A stretch of DNA of 14,127 nt from an uncultured Oscillospiraceae bacterium. GTDB taxonomy: Bacteria; Bacillota; Clostridia; Oscillospirales; Oscillospiraceae. Positions 6,221-12,888 of this stretch are shown here, piece by piece. Below the pieces are notes generated by a model. The model searched no databases and was not told where the DNA came from. It saw nothing but the letters and a program-made list of their open reading frames with translations. Position 1 is the first letter of the stretch; the number at the start of each line of letters is the position of its first letter. The position numbers were made by a program, and so were the translations under genes. The stretch spans positions 1 through 14,127 of the forward strand of contig CAKUNB010000030.1 in assembly GCA_934668285.1 (NCBI GenBank), written 5' to 3'.

Positions 6221-6249
6221 CGAGCCGTTCCGCCCTTGATTACCGTGAC

Positions 6250-6278
6250 GTTATATCATAAAATCGTCCGGTTGTCGA
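6250..6278 (-). promoter_or_regulatory. Candidate promoter of the toxin gene
   Basis: On the - strand TCGACA (6278-6273), a 17-nt spacer and TATAAC (6255-6250) form a sigma-A-like promoter. Predicted start is near 6243, giving a ~53-nt leader whose first bases are GGTAATCAAGGGCGG. Confidence 0.6.
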
Positions 6279-6325
6279 CAATATTCCCTGTCTTCTGACA
6301 AATAATAGAATGAAAAATTGCAGTA

Positions 6326-6363
6326 AGCAAGCCCGAGCGGAACGGCTCGGGCTTGCTGTTTTT
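6326..6363 (+). terminator. Terminator between the toxin locus and the MATE gene
   Basis: A perfect 13-bp stem (6326-6338 with 6345-6357, arm AGCAAGCCCGAGC) closes a 6-nt loop. TTTTT (6359-6363) follows on the + strand. On the - strand the T-run comes 7 nt after the stem, so it may also end the MATE transcript, whose stop lies 17 nt from the stem. Confidence 0.75.
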
Positions 6364-6379
6364 CCGCAGAGTCTTCGTC

Positions 6380-7696
6380 TTACAGCGCTCTGGTGTATTT
6401 ACTGACCGCGGCGGCGGCATAGAGGGCGGTCAGAAGCTCCGTAATCGGCATGGCAAACCACAGGGCGTCCGCCGTGAGCAGGAGCGGGAGGAGCAGGATC
6501 AGCGTGCCGCTGATGACGAGACCGCGCGCCACCGATACGAGGAAGGCCGCCTTCGGCTTCATGATTGCCTGGAAATAATACGTCGAGAAAATGTTAAACG
6601 GCAGCAGCAGGAACGACAGCGCATACGTTCTGACGATGGCGGGCGCCATATCCAGAATCTCCGGCGTGGGGGCCATGAAAATGCGGATGTAGACATTCGG
6701 GCACGCCATGCTGAGTGCCGTCCAGAACACGCCGAAAAACGCCGTCGTCCCCAGCGCCAGCCGGAGCGTCTGGCGGATGCGGTCGGGCTTTCCCGCGCCG
6801 AAGTTGGTGGAAACGATCGGCTACGCGGCCTGCCCGACGCTGTAGGCGCAGCACTGGACGAAGGTACTGACCTGAATGATCGGCCCATAGATCGCCAGCG
6901 CGTCCGCGCCGAGGTATTTCATGATCTGGCGGTTGAACAGCACCGTCAGAATCCCCATCGCCACGTCGATAAAGAAGGTGGAAAAGCCGGTCACAGTGAT
7001 CTCGCGCAGCTTGCGCACCGGCCTTTCGGGCTTGACCAGCCGGAGCGTGTTTTTGTGGCTGATGAAGTGGGTCAGCATCACGAGGAAGGAAATGCCGGAG
7101 CCGATAGCGGTCGCAAGGCCCGCGCCGTAGATGCCCATGTCGCAGGTGAACACGAAGAAATAGTCACCGGCGACGTTGAAAATACCGCCGGACAGCACGC
7201 CGAGGGTCGCAAGGCCCGGATTTTTATCGTTGCGCAGGAACGCCGCCAGCATCTGGTTGAACAGGAACAGCGGGAACACGTATTTGATCGGGCGCATGTA
7301 TTCCCGCGCCAGCGGGAGCAGCGCCTCGTCCGCGCCGAAGAACGTCAAAATCGGGCGGTCAAAGCACAGCACGCCCGCCCATGCCAACACGGACAGCAGC
7401 ACCGCGCCGATGGCCGCCACCGTAAAATACTGGTTTTCAACGCCGCTCTCCTTTTCGCTGCCGCGCTTCATGCTGAAAATGACGCTGCCGCCGATGCCCA
7501 CCAGCAGGCCGAGACTGTAGATAATGTTCCAGACCGGCGCAACGACGGCCAGCGCCGCCGTGCCCTGCGGGCCGTGGTACTGCCCGACCATCGCCGTGTC
7601 CACGATGGAATAGACCGACGTGATCATCGCGCTGCCGAACGCCGCCAGCAGGTACTTTGCATACAGCGGCTTGATTTTTCCCTTCAAAAGGTCCAT
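6380..7696 (-). pseudogene. MATE-family multidrug efflux transporter interrupted by one in-frame TAG
   Basis: MATE pumps export cationic drugs or metabolites using a sodium or proton gradient through 12 membrane helices. The 438-codon frame has normal family length. ATG 7696 has AAGGAGG 7 nt upstream, and the N-terminal half shows VDTAMVGQYHG and a long run of hydrophobic segments. Codon 292 is TAG (6823-6821) within SVGQAA-stop-PIVSTNFGAGK, where relatives carry Gln (GQAxQPI-type motif). One C-to-T change from CAG explains it. The same frame continues 146 more codons with clear MATE sequence to TAA 6382-6380, without frameshift or decay. It is either a recent nonsense allele, a base error, or a readthrough/recoding site. 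A 291-residue product would lack roughly the last third. Confidence 0.85.
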
Positions 7697-7716
7697 ACCA
7701 TTTCCTCCTTCTGCAC

Positions 7717-7765
7717 AAAAAAGCCGGACAAGAAGCAGACATTTCAGTCTGTCTCTTGTCCGGCT
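7717..7765 (-). terminator. Terminator-like hairpin in the MATE leader (possible attenuator)
   Basis: On the - strand a 12-bp stem (7765-7754 with 7733-7722, arm AGCCGGACAAGA), extended by an inner 5-bp stem (7751-7747 with 7740-7736), is followed by TTTTTT (7722-7717). It lies between the gene's promoter and its ribosome-binding site, only 21 nt before the ATG, so it would cut off transcription unless prevented. Confidence 0.7.
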
Positions 7766-7805
7766 GCTGTTTCCTCGAACAGCTCGCCCTCCGAGCTACT
7801 GCGAT

Positions 7806-7834
7806 GCTATAGCCGATGCACGCCGCAATGTCAA
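7806..7834 (-). promoter_or_regulatory. Sigma-A promoter of the MATE gene
   Basis: On the - strand a perfect TTGACA (7834-7829), a 17-nt spacer and TATAGC (7811-7806) form a strong promoter. Start is predicted near 7799, giving a ~100-nt leader that contains the hairpin at 7717-7765 and two smaller upstream stems. Confidence 0.75.
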
Positions 7835-7848
7835 GCCCTTATTTTTCA

Positions 7849-7877
7849 TTGCGTTTTGTTTTCCCTTGTGCTATTCT
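7849..7877 (+). promoter_or_regulatory. Candidate promoter of the GNAT gene
   Basis: TTGCGT (7849-7854), a 17-nt spacer and TATTCT (7872-7877) form a moderate sigma-A promoter, diverging from the MATE promoter 15 bp away. Start would be near 7884, about 18 nt before the ATG. Confidence 0.55.
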
Positions 7878-7901
7878 AAGGGCGACAGGAGGCGACGGAG
7901 C

Positions 7902-8450
7902 ATGGAACTCAAACCGCTGGAAAAAGAGGCCTACGCAGGCAAAAAATTCACCGCCCGCTATGTAACAGGCGGCTATTATGACATCCGCGCGTCCGAGGAG
8001 GGCTTCCGGATGGAATATGTGTCCTTTGACGCGCCGGTGGAGCGCTCGTTTGACGATGTGTTTTTCGGCGAATGGCTGGACGAGCCGGTCGCCTTTGGCG
8101 CGACGGAGGCGGGACGGCTGCTCGGCTTTGTCGAGGGCGCAATGGAGGGCTGGAACAACCGCTTCCGCATCAGCAACATCTGCGTATTTGACGGAGCGGA
8201 GCGCCGCCGCGGCCTCGGGAAGGCGCTCATGGACATCATAACGAAGGAGGCCGAGCGGCGCGGCGCACGGATGCTCGTTCTGGAAACGCAGTCCTGCAAC
8301 GAGGCCGCAATCGCCTTTTACAAAAGAAACGGCTTCCGCGTGATCGGCTTTGACCTCTATGCCTACTCCAACACCGACCCCGAGCGCCACGAAATCCGCA
8401 TCGAAATGGGCAAACAGCTGAAGGCAATTTTTGAGGGAAACGGTACTTGA
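7902..8450 (+). CDS. GNAT-family N-acetyltransferase
   Basis: The 182-residue product is a predicted acetyl-CoA-dependent acetyltransferase. It shows the acetyl-CoA binding motif A as RRRGLGKAL (residues 101-109) after the beta strand ISNICVFD, and the C-terminal pattern VLETQSCNEAAIAFYKRNGF (127-145). The segments LETQ, N-A-FY-K-GF and GFDLYAYSN resemble the streptothricin acetyltransferase-like branch, but substrate cannot be read from sequence. The open frame extends far upstream. ATG 7902 was chosen because AGGAGG (7887-7892) lies 9 nt before it and the promoter at 7849-7877 would start transcription just upstream. Its stop codon is embedded in the -35 box of the next gene's promoter. Confidence 0.9.
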   Translation: MELKPLEKEAYAGKKFTARYVTGGYYDIRASEEGFRMEYVSFDAPVERSFDDVFFGEWLDEPVAFGATEAGRLLGFVEGAMEGWNNRFRISNICVFDGAERRRGLGKALMDIITKEAERRGARMLVLETQSCNEAAIAFYKRNGFRVIGFDLYAYSNTDPERHEIRIEMGKQLKAIFEGNGT

Positions 8451-8475
8451 CAGCGCTGCGGCGAGCGGGTATAAT
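8447..8475 (+). promoter_or_regulatory. Consensus sigma-A promoter of the HD-mnmA operon
   Basis: A perfect TTGACA (8447-8452), 17-nt spacer and perfect TATAAT (8470-8475). The -35 box contains the TGA stop of the GNAT gene. Start is predicted near 8482, 55 nt before the ATG at 8537. Confidence 0.88.
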
Positions 8476-8536
8476 GTTCGCATCAAACCAATGGGATTAG
8501 TAGGTTTTTTACCGCGCCCGAAAGGAGAGAAACCGC

Positions 8537-9097
8537 ATGATACCGACACCGGAGGAGGCCTATGCGCTGCTGAAGGAGTACAATCAGGGAGAATTTCACC
8601 GCAGACACGCAAAAACGGTCGGCGGCGTGCTGCGCTGGTTTGCCGTCGAGCTGGGCTACGGCGACGAGGCGGATTTCTGGGAGGCCGTTGGCCTGCTGCA
8701 CGACCTCGATTTCGAGCAGTACCCGCAGCTGCACTGCATCAAGGAGCAGGAGCTGCTGCGTGAGCGGGGCATTGACGAGCGGCTGATTCACGCCGTTGCG
8801 AGCCACGGCTATCTCTTGACGGTTGACATCAAGCCCGAGCACGAGATGGAAAAGGTGCTCTACGCGGTGGATGAGCTGACCGGCCTGATCGGCGCTGCGG
8901 CGCTGATGCGCCCGTCCGGCAGCGTTTCCGATCTGGAGCTGAAATCGGTAAAGAAGAAATATAAGAATCCGAAATTCGCCGCCGGCTGCTCCCGCGAGGT
9001 CATTGAGCGCGGCGCGGAGCTGCAGGGCTGGCCGCTGGACGAGCTGATTAGCAAAACGATCCTCGCCATGCGTAGCTGCGAGGCGGTCGAGCTATGA
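8537..9097 (+). CDS. HD-domain protein of unknown substrate
   Basis: The 186-residue product belongs to the HD metal-dependent phosphohydrolase superfamily. The expected ligands are visible: His24 (HRRHAKTV), His55-Asp56 (GLLHDLDFE), His90 (VASHGYL) and Asp112 (YAVDELTG). This is a compact single-domain protein of normal length for the HDIG-type group. The substrate (nucleotide or other phosphoester) cannot be told. ATG 8537 has AAAGGAG 9 nt upstream. Its last four bases overlap the start of mnmA (ATGA), so both proteins are co-translated, which hints at a link to tRNA thiolation or simply to a housekeeping operon. The promoter upstream is a perfect sigma-A consensus, suggesting constitutive high transcription. 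Confidence 0.88.
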   Translation: MIPTPEEAYALLKEYNQGEFHRRHAKTVGGVLRWFAVELGYGDEADFWEAVGLLHDLDFEQYPQLHCIKEQELLRERGIDERLIHAVASHGYLLTVDIKPEHEMEKVLYAVDELTGLIGAAALMRPSGSVSDLELKSVKKKYKNPKFAAGCSREVIERGAELQGWPLDELISKTILAMRSCEAVEL

Positions 9098-10167
9098 AGC
9101 GGGCGCTGATTGCAATGAGCGGCGGCGTGGATTCCTCCCTTGCCGCAAAGCTGATGGTCGACAGCGGCGCAGAGTGCATCGGCTGCACGATGAAGCTCTA
9201 CCAAAACGAGGAGATCGGCGTGTCGCGCTCGCGTACGTGCTGCTCACTGGACGACGTAGAGGACGCCCGCAGCGTCGCCTGCCGCCTCGGCATGCACTTT
9301 TACGTCTTTAACTTCACCGAGGCGTTTCGCGACACGGTGCTGCGCGGCTTTGTTGAGAGCTATCAGAAGGGCATCACGCCGAATCCCTGCATCGACTGCA
9401 ACCGCTATATGAAATTTGGCAAGCTTTTGGAGCGCGCGGAGATTCTGGGCTGCGACGGTATCGTGACCGGCCATTATGCCAGAATCGAGGAGCACGACGG
9501 GCGCTTTGTGCTGAAAAAGGCGCTTGACGAAACCAAAGACCAGAGCTACGTCCTCTACGCCATGACGCAGCACCAGCTGGCGCACACATGCTTCCCCCTC
9601 GGCAGCATGCGAAAAACCGAGGTGCGCGCCCTCGCGGAGCAGTGCGGCTTTGTCAACGCGAGCAAACCGGACAGCCAGGACATTTGCTTCGTGCCGGACG
9701 GCGACTATGCCAAGGTGATCGCGCTGCAAACCGGCAAGGAGGGCATGCCCGGGAATTTCGTCGACCGAAGCGGCCATGTGCTCGGCACGCACAGAGGCAT
9801 CATTCATTATACCGTCGGCCAGCGGAGGGGCCTCGGCCTTTCGAGCTCTGAGCCGCTGTATGTCTGCCGCATCTGCCCGCAGACGAACACGGTGGTGCTC
9901 GGGCAGCAGGCGGAGCTGCTGCGTACCGAGGCCGACGCGGCGGATTTCAACTGGATCAGCGGCGAACGTCCCACGCAGCCGCTGCGCTGCAAGGTAAAAG
10001 TCCGCTACCGCCAGCCCGAGCAGTGGGCAGTCGTCACGCCGACCGGCGCGGACACGGTGCACATCGTCTTTGACGAGCCGCAGCGCGCCATTGCGCCCGG
10101 TCAGGCGGCGGTGCTCTACGACAGCGATACCGTCCTCGGCGGCGGCACCCTACAGCCGGAGGCATAA
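9094..10167 (+). CDS. mnmA: tRNA-specific 2-thiouridylase MnmA
   Basis: MnmA activates U34 of tRNA-Lys, -Glu and -Gln with ATP and replaces oxygen 2 by sulfur. The 357-residue product has normal length. It shows the PP-loop SGGVDSS (residues 9-15), CCSLDDVEDARSVA (49-62), TGHYAR (125-130), KDQSYVLY (148-155), Cys198 in SQDICFVPDGDY, and YTVGQRRGLG. The catalytic cysteines correspond to Cys102 and Cys198 (E. coli Cys102/Cys199). Position 99, Asp in the E. coli enzyme, is Cys here (PCIDCN), giving a CxxC plus third Cys set, as in iron-sulfur-dependent thiouridylases. The start overlaps the HD gene by 4 nt. A bidirectional terminator follows. Confidence 0.96.
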   Translation: MKRALIAMSGGVDSSLAAKLMVDSGAECIGCTMKLYQNEEIGVSRSRTCCSLDDVEDARSVACRLGMHFYVFNFTEAFRDTVLRGFVESYQKGITPNPCIDCNRYMKFGKLLERAEILGCDGIVTGHYARIEEHDGRFVLKKALDETKDQSYVLYAMTQHQLAHTCFPLGSMRKTEVRALAEQCGFVNASKPDSQDICFVPDGDYAKVIALQTGKEGMPGNFVDRSGHVLGTHRGIIHYTVGQRRGLGLSSSEPLYVCRICPQTNTVVLGQQAELLRTEADAADFNWISGERPTQPLRCKVKVRYRQPEQWAVVTPTGADTVHIVFDEPQRAIAPGQAAVLYDSDTVLGGGTLQPEA

Positions 10168-10178
10168 ATAAAACAAAA

Positions 10179-10215
10179 CCCCTGCTTTCGCTAGGCGAAA
10201 GCAGGGGCTATTTTT
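10179..10215. terminator. Bidirectional terminator between mnmA and pta
   Basis: A perfect 13-bp stem (10179-10191 with 10195-10207, arm CCCCTGCTTTCGC) closes a 3-nt loop. ATTTTT (10210-10215) follows on the + strand and TTTTGTTTT follows on the - strand. It serves the convergent genes mnmA (+) and pta (-). Confidence 0.93.
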
Positions 10216-10222
10216 GCTGTGT

Positions 10223-11221
10223 TTACTTCTGCGCGGCGGTGATGATGGCCATCTTGTAGACCTCGTCGGCGTTGCAGCCGCGGCTGAGGTCGTTGATGGG
10301 GGCGTTCAGGCCGAGCAGGATGGGGCCGTAGGCCTCGTAGCCGCCCAGACGCTGGGCGATCTTGTAGCCGATGTTGCCCGCCTCGATGCACGGGAACACG
10401 AACGTGTTGGCATAGCCTGCGACGGGGCTGCCGGGGAACTTGAGCTGGCCGACGACCGGAGAGACCGCTGCGTCAAACTGCATCTCGCCGTCGATGGCAA
10501 GGTCGGGCGCGAGGGCCTTGGCCTTGGCCGTGGCAGCCTGCGAGAGCGCGACCGTGCCGCCCTTGCCGCTGCCCTTGGTGGAGAAGCTCAGCATGGCGAC
10601 CTTCGGGTCAATGCCGAAGAGCTTCGCGCAATTGGCGACCTCGACGGCGACCTCGGCGAGCTTGTCGGCGGCGGAGACGGTAACGTTGCCTTCCTTGTCG
10701 ACGCTGTCCTCATAGGAAATATTGATGGCGCAGTCGCCCATAGCGAGCTTCTCTTCGCCGCGGACGAGGATGAAGCAGGACGAAACGAGGTGTGCGCCGG
10801 GCTTGGTCTTGACGAGCTGCAGAGCCGGACGGACGGTGTCGGCGGTGGAGTAGGTCGCGCCGCCGAGCAGAGAGTCGGCGTAGCCCATCTTGACGAGCAT
10901 GGTGCCGAAGTAGTTACCCTTCAGCAGTGCCGCGCGGCAGTCCTCGGCGGACATTTTGCCCTTGCGCAGCTCGACCATTTTCTCGACCATTGCATCCATT
11001 TCGGGATAGGTGGCCGGGTCGATGATCTCCAGGCCCTCGATGTCATAGCCACCCTCGGCAGCCTTGGCGCGGACGGTTTCGACCTCGCCGATCAGGATCG
11101 GGGTGAGGAAGCCTTCCTTCTTCAGACGGGCGGCGGCATCCAGAATGCGGGCGTCGTGGCCTTCGGTAAAGACGATTTTGCGGGGATTTTCCTTGAGCTT
11201 TTCAATCAAACGATCAAACAT
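10223..11221 (-). CDS. pta: Phosphate acetyltransferase
   Basis: Pta interconverts acetyl-CoA plus phosphate and acetyl phosphate plus CoA, the step before acetate kinase in acetate fermentation. The 332-residue product is the short, single-domain form common in Clostridia. Family signatures are seen at the N-terminus (PRKIVFTEGHDARILDAA), in the middle (GGATYSTADTVRPALQ; SFSTKGSGKG, 212-221) and near the end (GYANTFVFPCIEAGNIGYKI, then QRLGGYEAYGPILLGL). ATG 11221 has GGAGGA about 8 nt upstream. Acetate kinase is not in the window. The gene lies 61 nt after the RluA-family gene with no terminator between, but has its own promoter-like site. GC-rich, strongly biased codons suggest high expression. 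Confidence 0.96.
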   Translation of the reverse strand: MFDRLIEKLKENPRKIVFTEGHDARILDAAARLKKEGFLTPILIGEVETVRAKAAEGGYDIEGLEIIDPATYPEMDAMVEKMVELRKGKMSAEDCRAALLKGNYFGTMLVKMGYADSLLGGATYSTADTVRPALQLVKTKPGAHLVSSCFILVRGEEKLAMGDCAINISYEDSVDKEGNVTVSAADKLAEVAVEVANCAKLFGIDPKVAMLSFSTKGSGKGGTVALSQAATAKAKALAPDLAIDGEMQFDAAVSPVVGQLKFPGSPVAGYANTFVFPCIEAGNIGYKIAQRLGGYEAYGPILLGLNAPINDLSRGCNADEVYKMAIITAAQK

Positions 11222-11281
11222 GAATGATTCCTCCGTATTTTCTCTTTGGGGGCGCAGCGCGTCCCTGTTTTTTGCCCATTT

Positions 11282-11311
11282 ATTATACTACCGGCGGATG
11301 GCAGAAATCAA
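11282..11311 (-). promoter_or_regulatory. Candidate sigma-A promoter of pta
   Basis: On the - strand TTGATT (11311-11306), an 18-nt spacer and a perfect TATAAT (11287-11282) lie over the 3' end of the RluA-family gene; the -10 box overlaps its stop codon. Start is predicted near 11275. Confidence 0.6.
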
Positions 11312-12188
11312 GACTTATCGATTGATTTGTACGGATTTCGACAAAATTGCCGGTCATGGGGTGGACGAATCGCAGCTCCGTGGCGCAAAGCTGCTGTCCG
11401 GTCAGGCCAAGGGCGTTCGACAGGGCGGCGGAGGCGGGCACGGCATACTGCGGGTCGCCCAGAATCGGGCAGCCGAGACAGGCGCAGTGCAGCCGCAGCT
11501 GATGCGTCCGGCCCGTCAGCGGCCAGAGTGCCAGACGGCTGACTGCCTGACCGGCAGCCTCGGCGGTTTCCAGCACCCGATAGCGCGAAACGGCGGGCTT
11601 GCCGCTCGGGTCAATGCGGCGGAGCAGGCTGCTGCCCTCCACGCGGGCAATGGGCGCGTCGATCTCGCCCTCCGGCTGCGGCGGAATGCCGAACACGGCG
11701 GCCTCGTAGCGCTTTTCGATGCCGTGCGTGCGCTGCAGGGCGTGCATTTTCGCGTGGACGTGGGAGCTTTTGGCCAGCAGGACGACCCCGAAGGTATCGC
11801 GGTCGAGGCGGCTGACCGGATGCACGGCGCTGGGCTGGCCGGTGCGCCGGTAATACGCGATCAGAAAGTTCGCCAGCGTGCCGGTGTTGCGCGCGGACGA
11901 GGGGTGCATCAGAAGTCCCGACGGCTTGTCCAGCGCGATGAGCCATTCGTCCTCATAGAGGATCGTCAGCGGCCCGTCTTCGGCAGGATACTCCGGCACC
12001 GGCTCGTCGAGCAGCACCTCCACGCAATCGCCGGGCCGGACGATAAAATTCGTAAAAACCGGCGCGCCGTTGACGGTGAACGCGCCCTTGTATTTCAGCC
12101 GCCCGACGAGCGACGAGGACATGCCCAGCTCCGACCGCAGGACGGACAGGAGCTTTGCCTCGCGCGCGGCGGTGAGCGTCAGCTTCAT
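11283..12188 (-). CDS. RluA-family RNA pseudouridine synthase
   Basis: This enzyme isomerises uridine to pseudouridine in rRNA or tRNA. The 301-residue product has an N-terminal S4-like RNA-binding region (about 12-60: LLSVLRSELGMSSSLVGRLKYKGAFTVNG is its core, spanning residues 13-41). The catalytic domain follows, with LDKPSGLLMHPS (86-97), the active-site motif HPVSRLDRDTFGVVLLAK (123-140, catalytic Asp129), ALWPLTGRTHQLRLH in the second half, and GDPQYA. Which RNA position it modifies cannot be told, so no gene symbol is given. ATG 12188 overlaps the TGA of the upstream CBS gene by 4 nt (ATGA), indicating coupled translation. pta follows on the same strand. Confidence 0.92.
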   Translation of the reverse strand: MKLTLTAAREAKLLSVLRSELGMSSSLVGRLKYKGAFTVNGAPVFTNFIVRPGDCVEVLLDEPVPEYPAEDGPLTILYEDEWLIALDKPSGLLMHPSSARNTGTLANFLIAYYRRTGQPSAVHPVSRLDRDTFGVVLLAKSSHVHAKMHALQRTHGIEKRYEAAVFGIPPQPEGEIDAPIARVEGSSLLRRIDPSGKPAVSRYRVLETAEAAGQAVSRLALWPLTGRTHQLRLHCACLGCPILGDPQYAVPASAALSNALGLTGQQLCATELRFVHPMTGNFVEIRTNQSISLDFCHPPVV

Positions 12189-12613
12189 CCGATGGCCTCG
12201 GCGAGCTTCGGCGCGATGTACTCGTTCAGGCAGAAGCGCATAATGGCGCGGCGGGTGACGATGCCGATGAACGCGCCCTTGTCGTCGATGACGGGGACGA
12301 AGTTCTGATCGGTCGCCTTGAGCACCAGCTCCTGCATGTTGGTCGTAACGGTAACGGGCAGATTATCCTTGCGGTGGGCGATTTCCATGATGCTATGGTT
12401 TTCGGTGTCGCGCAGGTCCATCAGGCTCAGATTCTTGACCGCCCACAGCAGGTCGCCCTCGGTGAGCGTGCCGCAGTAGCTGCCGTCGCGGTGCAGGATG
12501 GGCAGGGCGGCGTAGCCGGAATTTTCCATGCGCTCCAGCGCCTGCCGGATGGTGAAATCGTCGTAAAGATAAGAACAGCTCGCCTTCGGAGTCAGGAAAA
12601 ATAACAGATTCAA
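12185..12613 (-). CDS. Protein with a CBS-domain pair
   Basis: The 142-residue product consists almost wholly of two CBS motifs (about residues 18-66 and 76-137), a fold that senses adenine nucleotides or other small ligands such as cyclic di-AMP. Typical strand-turn segments are seen: ALPILHRDGSYCGTLTEGDLL (about 36-56, in two parts) and FVPVIDDKGAFIGIVTRRAI. There is no attached enzyme or channel domain, so it probably acts as a stand-alone ligand sensor, similar in plan to CbpB-type proteins; the ligand is unknown. The start is TTG 12613, chosen because AAAGGAG lies 9 nt upstream. It overlaps the pseudouridine synthase gene by 4 nt. Confidence 0.9.
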   Translation of the reverse strand: MNLLFFLTPKASCSYLYDDFTIRQALERMENSGYAALPILHRDGSYCGTLTEGDLLWAVKNLSLMDLRDTENHSIMEIAHRKDNLPVTVTTNMQELVLKATDQNFVPVIDDKGAFIGIVTRRAIMRFCLNEYIAPKLAEAIG

Positions 12614-12710
12614 TGAGATGCGCTCCTTTCGGATCGGTTGGCATTTTTTTGGGGTTCAGACGCTCAATTGTCATCGCAGTACTGCCGCTTTGCGGGCGCA
12701 CTTTCTCGCC

Positions 12711-12813
12711 TGTCATTGCGAGGCCCTGAAGGGGCCGTGGCAATCTCGTGCAGGCAGTCACGAAAGGGACGAGGAGTACGGATTGCCACGTCGCTTCGCT
12801 CCTCGCAATGACA
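12711..12813. repeat. 'CATTGCGAG' inverted-repeat element, copy 2
   Basis: A 103-bp element bounded by TGTCATTGCGAG (12711-12722) and CTCGCAATGACA (12802-12813). The inner arms are GGCAATC (12739-12745) and GATTGCC (12781-12787), and the left inner run GGCAATCTCGTGCAGGCAG is identical to that of copy 1 (3225-3352). It has a different centre and is 25 bp shorter. It lies in the gap before the CBS gene, probably within its mRNA leader. Confidence 0.8.
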
Positions 12814-12846
12814 ATAGCCGGAGAGGTTTCTCTCCACACGGATAAG

Positions 12847-12880
12847 ATTATATCATATTTTTCCGGCAAATGCTGTTAAG
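12847..12880 (-). promoter_or_regulatory. Candidate promoter of the CBS-rluA operon
   Basis: On the - strand TTAACA (12878-12873) stands 16 nt before TATGAT (12857-12852), with a perfect TATAAT (12852-12847) directly after. One of these is a likely -10 box; the -35 is weak. The transcript would cross the repeat at 12711-12813 before reaching TTG 12613. The rest of the 12614-12953 gap holds no other gene that I can see. Confidence 0.45.
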
Positions 12881-12888
12881 TTTTTGTG

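Noticed and set aside
6039..6239. 66-codon + strand frame across the toxin locus
   Set aside because: No ribosome-binding site in front of it; it reads antisense through the 26-residue gene and its SD, which is the better supported frame.
6353..7879. 508-codon open frame on the + strand opposite the MATE gene
   Set aside because: It is a high-GC shadow: low-complexity Arg/Gln/His-rich translation, no SD at a start, and full overlap with clear MATE sequence on the other strand.
8482..8536. Possible regulator site or riboswitch in the HD-mnmA leader (GGTTTTTTACC, short inverted repeat)
   Set aside because: The dyad is only three bases per arm around a T-run and the 55-nt leader has no strong fold; it does not match a motif I can name with confidence.
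10214..11227. 337-codon open frame opposite pta, and similar long frames opposite spoIVA (1934-3046) and the RluA-family gene (11064-12308)
   Set aside because: All are antisense shadows of firmly identified genes and show no recognisable protein features.
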